Source: a virus. Taken from it: a DNA stretch of 39,758 nucleotides. The notes under the pieces were generated by a model. It made no database searches. It saw only the letters and a list, made by a program, of their open reading frames with translations, and had not been told where the DNA came from. Positions 27,572 through 35,614 of this stretch are shown here, piece after piece. Location of the stretch: positions 1 through 39,758 of IMG/VR virus record IMGVR_UViG_3300025141_000260; one strand, written 5' to 3'. How positions within the stretch are numbered: the first letter of the stretch is position 1; every line of letters begins with the position of its first letter. A program made the translations under genes and the position numbers.

Positions 27572-30376
27572 ATGGAAAATTCGATCGATCTGACCCAAAA
27601 AGCGCTGGACTTGCTCAGACAGGGGGCTTTCCCTCAGGAATGGTCATTCATCCCGGTCGCCGGGAAAGAGACCTATGTGACGGGTTGGACTGAGGAATCA
27701 AAGTTGACAGAATGGGTTATCCAAAAATACAAAGAAAATATATGTTACGCGGGTATTGGAGTCGTTACAGGTTCGTTTTCCGATGGATTGATTGCAGTCG
27801 ATATAGATGGTAGTGATGCAGATAAGCGATATAAGGAGTATGTGGGGGCTGCTTATGAAATTCCTGGTGAAGAAACCACGATGGTTATTACATCAGGTAG
27901 GGAGGGACGCCGACAGCTTCTATACAAAGTCCCCGGATGGCTCACAAGACGGCTAAAAGACTTAAATAAACTAATCTATAGGGTAGATCGCAACTGGCAC
28001 AAAGGGTCTGGTGACCCCATAAACAAGCAGCAAGCTGATAAAGCCAAGAAAGAAAAAGAGGAAGATCCAAATGCTTATCAAGAATTTGTTCTGAGATTTA
28101 ATAAATGTCAATCGGTGTTGCCGGGCTCGTTACATCCCATTACCGGGAAGCGATACACATTCGGGAATTACAACGACGGTAAAATCGCAGACGCGCCTGC
28201 CTGGATCACAGATCTGCTCGTCGTTCATGCTGAACCTGAGTCAATCTTCTCAAAAGAAGAATCACTGGCGATTAAAAAAGACCTCTATTACGAGGAGGGA
28301 CGGCTCCCTGACAAGCAGATCCGTGGATGGTTTTTCAAGGCCGAAGGTGAACTACAGGGTCTTCTCAGCAAAATCGACCTAGTCGAGACCTTCTACAGCG
28401 ATATCAAAGACAGCTTTGGCCCGTGGAACCCCAAAGGGGACGGCAAACAAGAAATCAATTACTGCCCTTTCCATGGCGGCGAATCCGGCACATCGTTTCA
28501 GGTCGTCTCCAACAGCGGTGTCTGGCACTGCTGGGGGTGTGGAGTCGGTGGAGACCTGCTGAGTTACATCCATGCGGTCAATCAGGACGATGTCCTGGCT
28601 GGTGATCCACACGGCGCTGATCTTGACGCTGCCGTCAGCCAGATCTGTCAGGCGGTGGGTCTGAGCTATCCCGAGTGCGTTGCCCCACCGATCAAAACCC
28701 AAACAGAGATTGTCCCCAAAGGCATCAGGATGAGTCCCGAGCAGCTGCTGGCTGAAGCGAGCGCCATCCTCAACCGAACTCGGAACCCGGCAATTCAACA
28801 ACTGGAATTGATGTCCCTGGCGGATCGATCAGGGCTCTATGGATGCAGGGCGTCTGAGCTGAAAAAATTGGCGCTCAACCACGAGGACTTTGTTTCGTCT
28901 GACCGAGATCAGCTCATAAGACGAAAGGAATGGATTGATGAGATCTCTGCCGAGGATTTTGTGATTCCTGGGCTGGTGCGCAAGCCCGCTCAATACATGG
29001 TTCACAGCCGTGGTGGCGTCGGTAAATCTGAAATGCTCCTGGGCCTGGCCAAAAAAGTTGGCCGGGGCGAATCCATCCAGATCAGAGGGATGGAAATTCA
29101 AATCCCCCCACAGCAGGTCGTCTGGATCAACAAAGATCAAAGCGATACTCGGCTGCTGTCGATGTTGGAGATGCAGGATATCGATCTCAGAGGAGACGAT
29201 GCCTCCTGGTTCAATCTGGTGAACGAGTGGAAGCTGGATCGCCCACAAGACCTCGCTGACATCATCAATCAGGTGAAACCCGGAATGGTGGTGATTGACT
29301 CGCTGGGGACGGTCCTGGAGGGCATAGCCAAGGAGAACGAGGGGGAATACGCCGATCTCGTGTATCAGATCGCCCAGTTGAACGGGAATCCCGGCAAAGC
29401 ATGGGGGTTCACCGGCACCAGCATCTTCTGGATCCACCACAACAGAAAAGACGGCACGGATTTCAGAGGCTCTGATCGGCTGCTCAATGCCATGGATGAG
29501 ACCTGGGCGCTGCGGGTGCTCACAGAGGAGGAGGAAGCCGATCGCGGGGTCAACAAGCGGATCATGACTGTCGGTAAGTCACGCTTCGGGCGTGGTGGGG
29601 ATCAGCTGCTGATCAGCCGTGACCTCTCGTTTAACTACGAGCTCGAAGATCTCACGCCACTGGTGCAACGGGAGGGGATCAACCGTGATGGTGATTCCAC
29701 TCCTGAGACCCTTGCGCTGCGGATCATCGCTAGGGCGGAGACGCCAATCACTGAGAAGGCGTTGCTGGAACAACTCCACACAGAGATGCGAGGAGAGGGA
29801 CGTGTGGAGCTGCCAGGTAGGAAGGCAGTCCGCAAATACTGCTCGATCTGGATTGATGCCGGGCTCGTAGAGAAGAAGACTCTTCCATCCAATGGGAGGG
29901 GAAGACCCTCTTATGGATTCCTTACGCGGGGGCAAGAGAAAGGGTGGAACAAAATTCCTTGGGATTCTCTAGATCCTTGGTGTGGACAGGGATCTGATTT
30001 TTGTTCCGGGGTGGAACAAAATTCACCACTGGAACATAAAGGGAACATAAATACGAGCCCGGTGACTCAGGCATCTGATGAGGACGCTGAGGCTCCGCAG
30101 GAAGAGCCAAATGGGGTGACTGAAATCGAGGATCAGCATTTTTGTTCCGGTGATCCAGAAAATGAGGGGCGGAACAAAATTAAATATCCTGAAACGGTTG
30201 ATGCCGCAGAGCTTTCCGAATTAAGTTCCGTATTTTTGTTCCACACTTCTGGCAGGGGAAAGGGCGGTGACGCTGATGCCCTGCACCACAAGGCAAATGG
30301 GGTGACTGAAGAGGGGCCTGATCAGCCAAAAAACGAGGAATTTGACGAGGACGGTTACGACTTTCTCTGGGACTGA
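27572..30376 (+). CDS. Primase-helicase: Prim-Pol, CHC2-like zinc finger and RecA-like ATPase (934 aa)
   Basis: The start is ATG 27572, with the first domain in an archaeo-eukaryotic primase/Prim-Pol arrangement: GIGVVTGSFSDGLIAVDIDG with acidic residues near 75. A zinc-finger follows: CPFHGG near 297 and WHCWGCGVGGDL near 319, the CHC2-type primase motif. The C-terminal half is a RecA-like ATPase with Walker A SRGGVGKS near 480 and Walker B GMVVIDS near 573, then IFWIHHNRK with a sensor-like His pair near 628. The last about 140 residues are low-complexity and are encoded by DNA carrying six GGAACAAAATT-type repeats. The protein can synthesise primers and unwind or load at an origin. DNA polymerase follows in the same operon. 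Confidence 0.9.
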   Translation: MENSIDLTQKALDLLRQGAFPQEWSFIPVAGKETYVTGWTEESKLTEWVIQKYKENICYAGIGVVTGSFSDGLIAVDIDGSDADKRYKEYVGAAYEIPGEETTMVITSGREGRRQLLYKVPGWLTRRLKDLNKLIYRVDRNWHKGSGDPINKQQADKAKKEKEEDPNAYQEFVLRFNKCQSVLPGSLHPITGKRYTFGNYNDGKIADAPAWITDLLVVHAEPESIFSKEESLAIKKDLYYEEGRLPDKQIRGWFFKAEGELQGLLSKIDLVETFYSDIKDSFGPWNPKGDGKQEINYCPFHGGESGTSFQVVSNSGVWHCWGCGVGGDLLSYIHAVNQDDVLAGDPHGADLDAAVSQICQAVGLSYPECVAPPIKTQTEIVPKGIRMSPEQLLAEASAILNRTRNPAIQQLELMSLADRSGLYGCRASELKKLALNHEDFVSSDRDQLIRRKEWIDEISAEDFVIPGLVRKPAQYMVHSRGGVGKSEMLLGLAKKVGRGESIQIRGMEIQIPPQQVVWINKDQSDTRLLSMLEMQDIDLRGDDASWFNLVNEWKLDRPQDLADIINQVKPGMVVIDSLGTVLEGIAKENEGEYADLVYQIAQLNGNPGKAWGFTGTSIFWIHHNRKDGTDFRGSDRLLNAMDETWALRVLTEEEEADRGVNKRIMTVGKSRFGRGGDQLLISRDLSFNYELEDLTPLVQREGINRDGDSTPETLALRIIARAETPITEKALLEQLHTEMRGEGRVELPGRKAVRKYCSIWIDAGLVEKKTLPSNGRGRPSYGFLTRGQEKGWNKIPWDSLDPWCGQGSDFCSGVEQNSPLEHKGNINTSPVTQASDEDAEAPQEEPNGVTEIEDQHFCSGDPENEGRNKIKYPETVDAAELSELSSVFLFHTSGRGKGGDADALHHKANGVTEEGPDQPKNEEFDEDGYDFLWD
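29946..30242. repeat. Six GGAACAAAATT-type iterons inside the primase-helicase 3' end
   Basis: GGAACAAAATT occurs at 29946, 30013 and 30171. The near-inverse ATTTTTGTTCC occurs at about 29997, 30138 and 30232. One pair forms a 9-bp stem with a GGGGT loop (29999-30021). The copies fall in different codon frames, so the protein does not dictate them. GGAACATAAA variants lie between. Confidence 0.75.
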
Positions 30377-30388
30377 CCGAATTAGGTC
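30376..30388. promoter_or_regulatory. ACCGAATTAGGTC site, inverse of 27506-27518
   Basis: This 13-bp sequence overlaps the primase-helicase stop and precedes the DNA polymerase gene. Together with its inverse partner upstream it brackets the primase-helicase gene. Confidence 0.5.
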
Positions 30389-30411
30389 AAAATCACGCAA
30401 ACAACCAAAAC

Positions 30412-32418
30412 ATGAACATCACCGACTACAAAATCGACTTCATCGGCAGTGCGGAGGACATTCCGCTGCTGATTGAACGCTGCGCCGATCTCGTAAAGAT
30501 CACCGAACCTCTAGGGCTCGACACCGAGACCCTCGGCCCCCGAGACCGGAAAGAAGCTCTCCTGCCATCCAGAGGATGGGTGCGCCTCGTTCAGATCGGG
30601 ACAAAACATCACGCCATCGTTGTTGATCTGCACCTGTTCAGACCGGATCCATCGTCACGGTCAATCGATTGGGCATTGCCAGGAGCGCGAGAGCTGAAGG
30701 CACTACTGGAGGGTGCCAATGCCAAGGCCATCGCTAACGCCGCATTCGATATAAATTTCCTGGCTTTTGAGGGGGTTTCCGTGGGAGGAGCGATTTTTGA
30801 CGTGTGCCTGGCGGCGCGGATAATAAATGATGGCTCCGGTGCTCCCTGTGATCTGGAATCGATCACCAAGAGGATTTTAAAAATCGAGCTCGATAAGACA
30901 TACCAGAAATATGACTACAAAACTGCAGAGCTTGCTCCAGCGGCAGTGAATTACGCCGGACTCGATGCGATTGTGCTGCCCCGTCTCTGCGGTGAGTTGA
31001 AGAGCAGGCTTCAGGGTGCGGCGACTGTTGAGGGCTCCCGGTACGGGACGCTCTGGGACATCTTCAAATTGGAGATGGCGATCTGCAAACCTGTGGCGCA
31101 GATGTGTTTCAATGGCTTTCATGTCAATCGAAAAAAGGCGCTGGAGTTGCAGGCTGAGCTGACAGCAGCAGCGGCAACGGCCCAAAAAGGATTTTTGCTC
31201 GTACTGGATGCGGCAATCGAGAGAAGGAACCCAGACGATCCAGAAAAAAGAATCCCCCGCAATCCAGACGGCACCTTCAACACCAGAGCTAAAGATTCTG
31301 GCTCCATTCGATTAGGGACCAAGAAACTGAAAGGGTTCAATCCGAGCTCGGTGCAGCAGATGCTCAAAGCATTGATGGATGCAGGAATTCACCCTCCATT
31401 TAGTCCCAAGACTGGGAAGCCTGTGCTTGATCAGAAGTTGTTGAAATTTATGCAGCTAGAGGCTCCCGATGAATTCCCTTTGGTGGAACATTATTTGGAG
31501 ATGAAAAAAGCAGAGACAGATCGAAAACATATAGAAACTATCGTTGGAGCGATGGATGATGACGATCGTGTCCATGCCTCATACAATCAAATTGGGGCTG
31601 AAACGGGAAGAATGAGCTGTAAAAATATAAACCTGCAGCAAGTGCCTTCCAGAGGGAAAAATGGTAAGAAGTTTCGCTCCATATTCGAGGCACCTGAAGG
31701 GTTTCGGCTAGTTGGTGGGGATGCCTCTCAGGTCGAATTAAGAGTAGGTGCTGAAATATCTGGGGAGGAGGCAATGATTAACGAATACAATCGAACCGAT
31801 GAAGAGCCTGATCTACATGCCAGAACTGCTGAGAACGCGGTTGGTGTTGAAAAATATAGGAATGCCAGCGATGAAGATCGTAAGAGTTATAGAGCCGCAG
31901 CTAAATGTTTGAATTTTGGTTTAATTTACGGTGCAGGTAAAGCCACTATTCAGTTGCAAGCCGTTAGTAATTACAATCTGCTTTGGTCATTAGAAGAAGC
32001 GGCTAATATGCGTGGTGGATTCTTACACAAATACAAGATCTTGGCTGAATGGCAGCGAGAACAAGGGACCGCCACAACCACATCAGTCTGGACATTATTG
32101 GGACGAAGACGCCTGGCCACGTCTAAACGATCCGAGGGGTATAGCTCCCGGATCAACCACCCAATCCAAGGCACCGCTGGAGACATCCTGAAGTTGGGGA
32201 TTAAAAATCTGGATAGAGAACTCAACGCACGCCCTGGAGAGGCGCGGCTCATTGCGGCAGTCCATGACGAGCTGATCCTGGAGGTGGTCGAGGATCATGC
32301 TGAAGAATGGGCAACCAGGCTCAAAAAATGCATGGAAGATGCCGGGAATGACCTGATGCAGCTCGTGCCGATCATCGTTGATAAAAAGACTGGCCAGACT
32401 TGGGCTGACGCCCATTGA
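30412..32418 (+). CDS. Family A DNA polymerase with 3'-5' exonuclease domain
   Basis: This 668-residue replicative polymerase has an exonuclease motif I, GLDTETLG, near 35 and motif II around NAAFDINF near 108. NYAGLDAIVLPRL near 180 is motif III (Y-x-x-x-D). The polymerase domain has motif A, GGDASQVELRVGAE, near 433 (D-x-S-Q-x-E-L-R). Motif B is RAAAKCLNFGLIYGAGK near 492 (K-x-x-x-F-G-x-x-Y-G). Motif C is HDEL near 617. There is no 5' nuclease domain, the normal form in phages. It starts at ATG 30412, 36 nt after the primase-helicase stop, so it is very likely in the same operon. Confidence 0.96.
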   Translation: MNITDYKIDFIGSAEDIPLLIERCADLVKITEPLGLDTETLGPRDRKEALLPSRGWVRLVQIGTKHHAIVVDLHLFRPDPSSRSIDWALPGARELKALLEGANAKAIANAAFDINFLAFEGVSVGGAIFDVCLAARIINDGSGAPCDLESITKRILKIELDKTYQKYDYKTAELAPAAVNYAGLDAIVLPRLCGELKSRLQGAATVEGSRYGTLWDIFKLEMAICKPVAQMCFNGFHVNRKKALELQAELTAAAATAQKGFLLVLDAAIERRNPDDPEKRIPRNPDGTFNTRAKDSGSIRLGTKKLKGFNPSSVQQMLKALMDAGIHPPFSPKTGKPVLDQKLLKFMQLEAPDEFPLVEHYLEMKKAETDRKHIETIVGAMDDDDRVHASYNQIGAETGRMSCKNINLQQVPSRGKNGKKFRSIFEAPEGFRLVGGDASQVELRVGAEISGEEAMINEYNRTDEEPDLHARTAENAVGVEKYRNASDEDRKSYRAAAKCLNFGLIYGAGKATIQLQAVSNYNLLWSLEEAANMRGGFLHKYKILAEWQREQGTATTTSVWTLLGRRRLATSKRSEGYSSRINHPIQGTAGDILKLGIKNLDRELNARPGEARLIAAVHDELILEVVEDHAEEWATRLKKCMEDAGNDLMQLVPIIVDKKTGQTWADAH

Positions 32419-32436
32419 CCAATTTGAGAATAGGAT

Positions 32437-32697
32437 ATGGATGCCACTTCACCACCTATGGATGACCGGGAGATAAGACGCGGATTGATTCGGAAACTGG
32501 ATCGAGAGGTCTCGCGGCTCCCCAATGGCCTGCTTCACCGACTAATCAACGACGCACGCGAATTCAACGTATGGAACATGGACAAAAAGAGCTCTCGTCA
32601 AAAAGCTCGTCTCGATCAATTCCAGCGACAAAAGGCACAAAACGAGGAGGCTTATTGGCGGGAGGTGAAAAAACTGTCCGGTGGGACAGTGAGATAG
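32437..32697 (+). CDS. Small basic protein (86 aa)
   Basis: ATG 32437 follows the polymerase stop by 18 nt. The protein is charged and helical, with EIRRGLIRKLDREVSRLPNG, then KKSSRQKARLDQFQRQKAQNEE and ends GGTVR. It may bind nucleic acid. It overlaps the next gene by 126 nt in another frame; both look protein-like. No family is recognised. Confidence 0.6.
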   Translation: MDATSPPMDDREIRRGLIRKLDREVSRLPNGLLHRLINDAREFNVWNMDKKSSRQKARLDQFQRQKAQNEEAYWREVKKLSGGTVR

Positions 32698-32876
32698 GGC
32701 AATTCAGAACTGCAACGCACCATGCCGAACAGCAGCAACACGAGCTCGGTTGGGATAGAGCGGCCAGGAGCAAACCTGAATTCATGCAGCGGGTTGCGAC
32801 CACCTGGCTTCGCGCACTGAAAGTTTCTAAGCGCCTCAAGGCTGCTAACCGTAGCCGGGGGAGGATGGTCTGGTGA
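32571..32876 (+). CDS. Overlapping basic protein (101 aa)
   Basis: ATG 32571 lies inside the preceding gene. The unique C-terminal half is helical and basic (HAEQQQHELGWDRAARSKPEF, then LRALKVSKRLKAANRSRGR). Its TGA overlaps the following GTG start, arguing that it is translated. The N-terminal half is Ser/Lys/Gly-rich and could be a consequence of overlap. A downstream start is possible. No function is known. Confidence 0.5.
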   Translation: MEHGQKELSSKSSSRSIPATKGTKRGGLLAGGEKTVRWDSEIGQFRTATHHAEQQQHELGWDRAARSKPEFMQRVATTWLRALKVSKRLKAANRSRGRMVW

Positions 32877-33031
32877 ATAAAGATTTGCAATACGATCTCA
32901 ACGCGGTTCATGAAAGGCTATCCCTATTGATTTCTCGCTATTCAAAAGAATTCGATGAGATGCAATTGGGCTCACTTAGACGTGTCGATGATGTGCTGCT
33001 TGAGCATCTTCGAGCCATGAAGCCTAGATGA
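32873..33031 (+). CDS. Tiny helical protein (52 aa)
   Basis: The start is GTG 32873, overlapping the previous stop (GTGA). Its TGA overlaps the next ATG (ATGA at 33028), so coupling supports the frame from both sides. The sequence (DLQYDLNAVHERLSLLISRY, then FDEMQLGSLRRVDDVLLEHL) is a helical hairpin. No family is recognised. Confidence 0.65.
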   Translation: MNKDLQYDLNAVHERLSLLISRYSKEFDEMQLGSLRRVDDVLLEHLRAMKPR

Positions 33032-33438
33032 ATAAATTCAAGTTTTTACATGACATCGCAGAAGCCATAAGGGATGACAATGAGGTGCTCTTTATGACGT
33101 GGAGTGGGTTGGGGGTCGAGGTTTTCGGACTGGAGACCCTCACTGAGATGCTTAATACAGAGCTGCCGATGCTGCTTGAATCGTCGCATATCGTTCGATT
33201 GCATGAATTCACTGCACAAGATTCCTACGAGGATCAAGTATTTAATATATTGACCAACACAACTAGGTTCTTTATCGAGAACGGGTTTGAATTAGGGAAG
33301 GATTTCTCGTTTGCATTAAAAGATGTACCGTGTTTGTGCATGTATTATCCCACTGCAGATCAAATCAAGCTTTTATATCCTCCTGTGGCATGGAAGTCAC
33401 TGCTTCCCTATCTGAGCATTCAAGGAATTTTTGATTAG
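33028..33438 (+). CDS. Hypothetical protein (136 aa)
   Basis: ATG 33028 overlaps the previous stop. The protein is alpha/beta with FKFLHDIAEAIRDDNEVLFMTW, LGVEVFGLETLTEML, then FSFALKDVPCLCMYYPTAD. It is the last gene of the plus-strand operon, and its stop overlaps the excisionase-like gene's stop tail to tail. No family is recognised. Confidence 0.65.
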   Translation: MNKFKFLHDIAEAIRDDNEVLFMTWSGLGVEVFGLETLTEMLNTELPMLLESSHIVRLHEFTAQDSYEDQVFNILTNTTRFFIENGFELGKDFSFALKDVPCLCMYYPTADQIKLLYPPVAWKSLLPYLSIQGIFD

Positions 33439-33755
33439 AGCATTTCAGCGGCTTCCTTGGCGGCTACATCACGGCGGAATTGCCAATCATCTCGCTGACC
33501 GCGCTGTTTGATTCTCACTGCTGCATCAGTGAATCGACCTTCACGAGCCCAGCGCGTCACCGTTCTCGGTTTTAATCCCATCCACTTTGCGAATTCGGCA
33601 GGGCTCAGCCAAATACGGGTTGGTGGAACCATCTGATTCTCAACCGATGCCAATCGGTCAGTTAATAGGCCGACAACGTCCCGAAACATGTTCAAATCGA
33701 CCTGCATCGACTGGATCTGAGTCTCCATCTCGTGCTGGTTAAGAGGCATATACAC
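33435..33755 (-). CDS. Excisionase-like HTH protein (MerR/HTH_17 type)
   Basis: ATG 33755, or downstream ATG 33729 (METQIQSM), starts this protein. After a helical N-terminus, WLSPAEFAKWMGLKPRTVTRWAREGRF near residues 49-75 is the compact winged HTH of excisionases (helix, A-x-x-x-G-V/L...T-V-x-x-W-x-x-x-G). The basic wing IKQRGQRDDWQFRRDV follows. It lies directly downstream of the integrase on the same strand, as recombination directionality factors often do. A coil before the HTH suggests dimers. Confidence 0.72.
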   Translation of the reverse strand: MYMPLNQHEMETQIQSMQVDLNMFRDVVGLLTDRLASVENQMVPPTRIWLSPAEFAKWMGLKPRTVTRWAREGRFTDAAVRIKQRGQRDDWQFRRDVAAKEAAEML

Positions 33756-33920
33756 ACCGTATCTGGATACAGTTTAACAGGTGTTCAATTGTGGTTGGAC
33801 TGATCCGTGCTCGATGCCTTGAGCAAAATGGCGAACATCGTCACGACCAAGAAGAGCTGAATGATGAGCATTGGCCATATATCTCATGTACTCATGAAAG
33901 CCACAATAACGTGATCAACC

Positions 33921-35366
33921 TTAATGTGCGCTGGTTTCCGCACTGGCTCCGAGTTGTCGCGCCATCATGTTGGCGAGCTCGTCCTGCTGGACATAAGCCC
34001 GATAAGTATTCAAATGGACCTGGGCTGAATGACCCATGGCTCTGGCAGTCAAATCAAAATTGCAATTTGCCTCGATTGTGCGGACGGCATATCGGTGCCG
34101 GAATTGAAGGCAGTCGAAATGAGGGAATAATTTATTGACCAAAAGACTCAGCGTTTTGGCAGTAACTGATCTCCTCAGGCTGTCACGATATGTAGCGCAT
34201 ATTTCAGCATCGAATTCGGCGGGCTCAGTCCAGCGGAACTTACGACTAGCGAATCGGTTCGTATTCCCGTGGACCTTCGACTGATCGATGTTTTTCTGTA
34301 GTAAGGCGTGAGCATCTCGAACAGTTCTCTGTGCTGTTCTGCGGCATACCCCATTGGATTCCGCTAGTTGCGATACAACTGCGGCTCGGCTGTAGCCCTC
34401 CAACAGCATGGAATGAGCTTCGTAGAGCCGAACCTCTGATTTATATTCAGCGTCACTTTCAATTACCTCCCATAATTTGTACCGCTCGTACCAGCGCGTG
34501 GGAAATGCAAAAATACTGCGAACAGTCGGCAGTGAATACTTCCGCTTGATTGTCAAAGCTCGGCCAATATAGTTGCGGGGATCTCCGCTCTCGGTGGGTT
34601 GGTTCGGCACAATGCTCGGTACTTCACCTGGGCGGGTGCCATAAGTGGCGAGCGCTGCATAGTGCCATCGATATTTGTGTTTGATTTCGTAGAGGTAATC
34701 GAGAAAAGTCTCGATGGCTTCATCGGTGGGTAGATCTCTGGCTTGGGGGCGGTAGTGGCCTTTGATCTCCTTGAGCGACTCGATGTTCTCTACGTTGAAT
34801 CGCTTGCCCAGCCTGATGTATGCCTCTACCAAATTCTTGCGGCTTCTTGAATCTGGGATGCTCTTCAGCAGCACCGTGGATTTTAAGAGGGAAAGACTAA
34901 GTGCCGCGCTCGGTTCTAAATGACTAAATGCCGCTCGCGTCATGTTGTAGCTGTTCTCTGTGGAGCTCGTGCGTCTCACTCGCTGCCAATGCTCGTCCTC
35001 AAAGATGCATACGGAATCACGTACCCCCAAAGCTTTGGTTTTTACCGGGCTCGGGGGTTTCTGAACTTGGGTGCGGCGTTTCTGAACTGCGGGAAACAGC
35101 ACGTCGTAGTCACCTCCATCCTGGGCAGTCGTCCAGAGTCGGCGTATTAGAGCCTCAACTTCTGCGAGCTCGGTGAGTGATGTCGTTTCTCGATACCCAA
35201 TGGAACGGTTGACCTGTTTGCCGGTCGAGGGGACAACGAACCGAGCATTGATCCAACCCTTCCGAACTGAAAGCGCGACACGGATCCCTTCTGAGCGAAG
35301 TTGAGTAGAAATACCTGATAGGAAGCGGTCCCCCTTCTCCATCACTTGGCTCCAAGTTGGCTCCAT
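33921..35366 (-). CDS. int: Tyrosine-family integrase
   Basis: This site-specific recombinase is about 481 residues; the start chosen is ATG 35366 (MEPTWSQVMEKGD), with an earlier GTG at 35411. An N-terminal arm-binding/core-binding region precedes the catalytic part. YGTRPGEVPSI carries the first catalytic Arg. FRHRYAVRTIE is the His/Arg box, and MGHSAQVHLNTYRAYV contains the nucleophile Tyr. It points away from an attP-like tRNA-Leu fragment 95 bp upstream of its start. The first codons are duplicated beyond att (35564-35584). Confidence 0.92.
   Translation of the reverse strand: MEPTWSQVMEKGDRFLSGISTQLRSEGIRVALSVRKGWINARFVVPSTGKQVNRSIGYRETTSLTELAEVEALIRRLWTTAQDGGDYDVLFPAVQKRRTQVQKPPSPVKTKALGVRDSVCIFEDEHWQRVRRTSSTENSYNMTRAAFSHLEPSAALSLSLLKSTVLLKSIPDSRSRKNLVEAYIRLGKRFNVENIESLKEIKGHYRPQARDLPTDEAIETFLDYLYEIKHKYRWHYAALATYGTRPGEVPSIVPNQPTESGDPRNYIGRALTIKRKYSLPTVRSIFAFPTRWYERYKLWEVIESDAEYKSEVRLYEAHSMLLEGYSRAAVVSQLAESNGVCRRTAQRTVRDAHALLQKNIDQSKVHGNTNRFASRKFRWTEPAEFDAEICATYRDSLRRSVTAKTLSLLVNKLFPHFDCLQFRHRYAVRTIEANCNFDLTARAMGHSAQVHLNTYRAYVQQDELANMMARQLGASAETSAH
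35346..35365. promoter_or_regulatory. Arm-type repeat pair, left side of attP
   Basis: TTGGCTCCA occurs at 35346-35354 and 35357-35365, 11 bp apart, inside the first codons of int. The identical spacing recurs on the other side of the core. Confidence 0.6.
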
Positions 35367-35460
35367 TTTCAACCCGACACTACTGTATTTAGATACGGTG
35401 CGCAGTGTCACCAGAGGTGGGCAGGGCCTTCACAAGCCTTGGTATCGCTTATTTTTTCTA

Positions 35461-35521
35461 GTGCGGATGGGGAGACTTGAACTCCCACGACATTGCTGCC
35501 ACTAGTACCTGAAACTAGCGC
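35461..35521 (-). other. attP core: 3' half of tRNA-Leu(CAG)
   Basis: On the minus strand the segment reads from the anticodon stem (CTAGT-TTCAGGT-ACTAG, anticodon CAG). It continues through a long class II variable arm and the T arm (GGGAG-TTCAAGT-CTCCC) to CCATCCGCAC at the acceptor end. No D arm or 5' acceptor strand precedes it, so it is not a full tRNA. Such a fragment beside int is the usual attP that restores the host tRNA after integration. Confidence 0.85.
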
Positions 35522-35584
35522 TCACCCTTCCAGTGCAAGCGATCTGAGGCAAGACTGTATAAGTTGGCTCCACTTTGGCTCCAT
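35522..35584 (-). pseudogene. Duplicated integrase N-terminus (20-codon remnant)
   Basis: ATG 35584 begins MEPKWSQL, matching the integrase MEPTWSQV, then ends after 20 codons. It lies on the far side of the attP core. It is either a decayed copy of the integrase start or a by-product of arm-site duplication. Confidence 0.5.
35564..35583. promoter_or_regulatory. Arm-type repeat pair, right side of attP
   Basis: TTGGCTCCA occurs at 35564-35572 and 35575-35583, again 11 bp apart, 43 bp beyond the tRNA fragment. With the left pair this frames the attP core. Confidence 0.6.
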
Positions 35585-35614
35585 ACTTAAGATGGATCTA
35601 GTAGTGGCCAGCCC

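Noticed and set aside
28379-29440. Minus-strand frames of 140 and 203 aa inside the primase-helicase gene
   Set aside because: They are antisense to a gene with clear zinc-finger and Walker motifs.
35461-35521. Complete tRNA-Leu gene
   Set aside because: The 5' acceptor strand and D arm are missing; the upstream minus-strand sequence does not resemble them. Called as an attP fragment instead.
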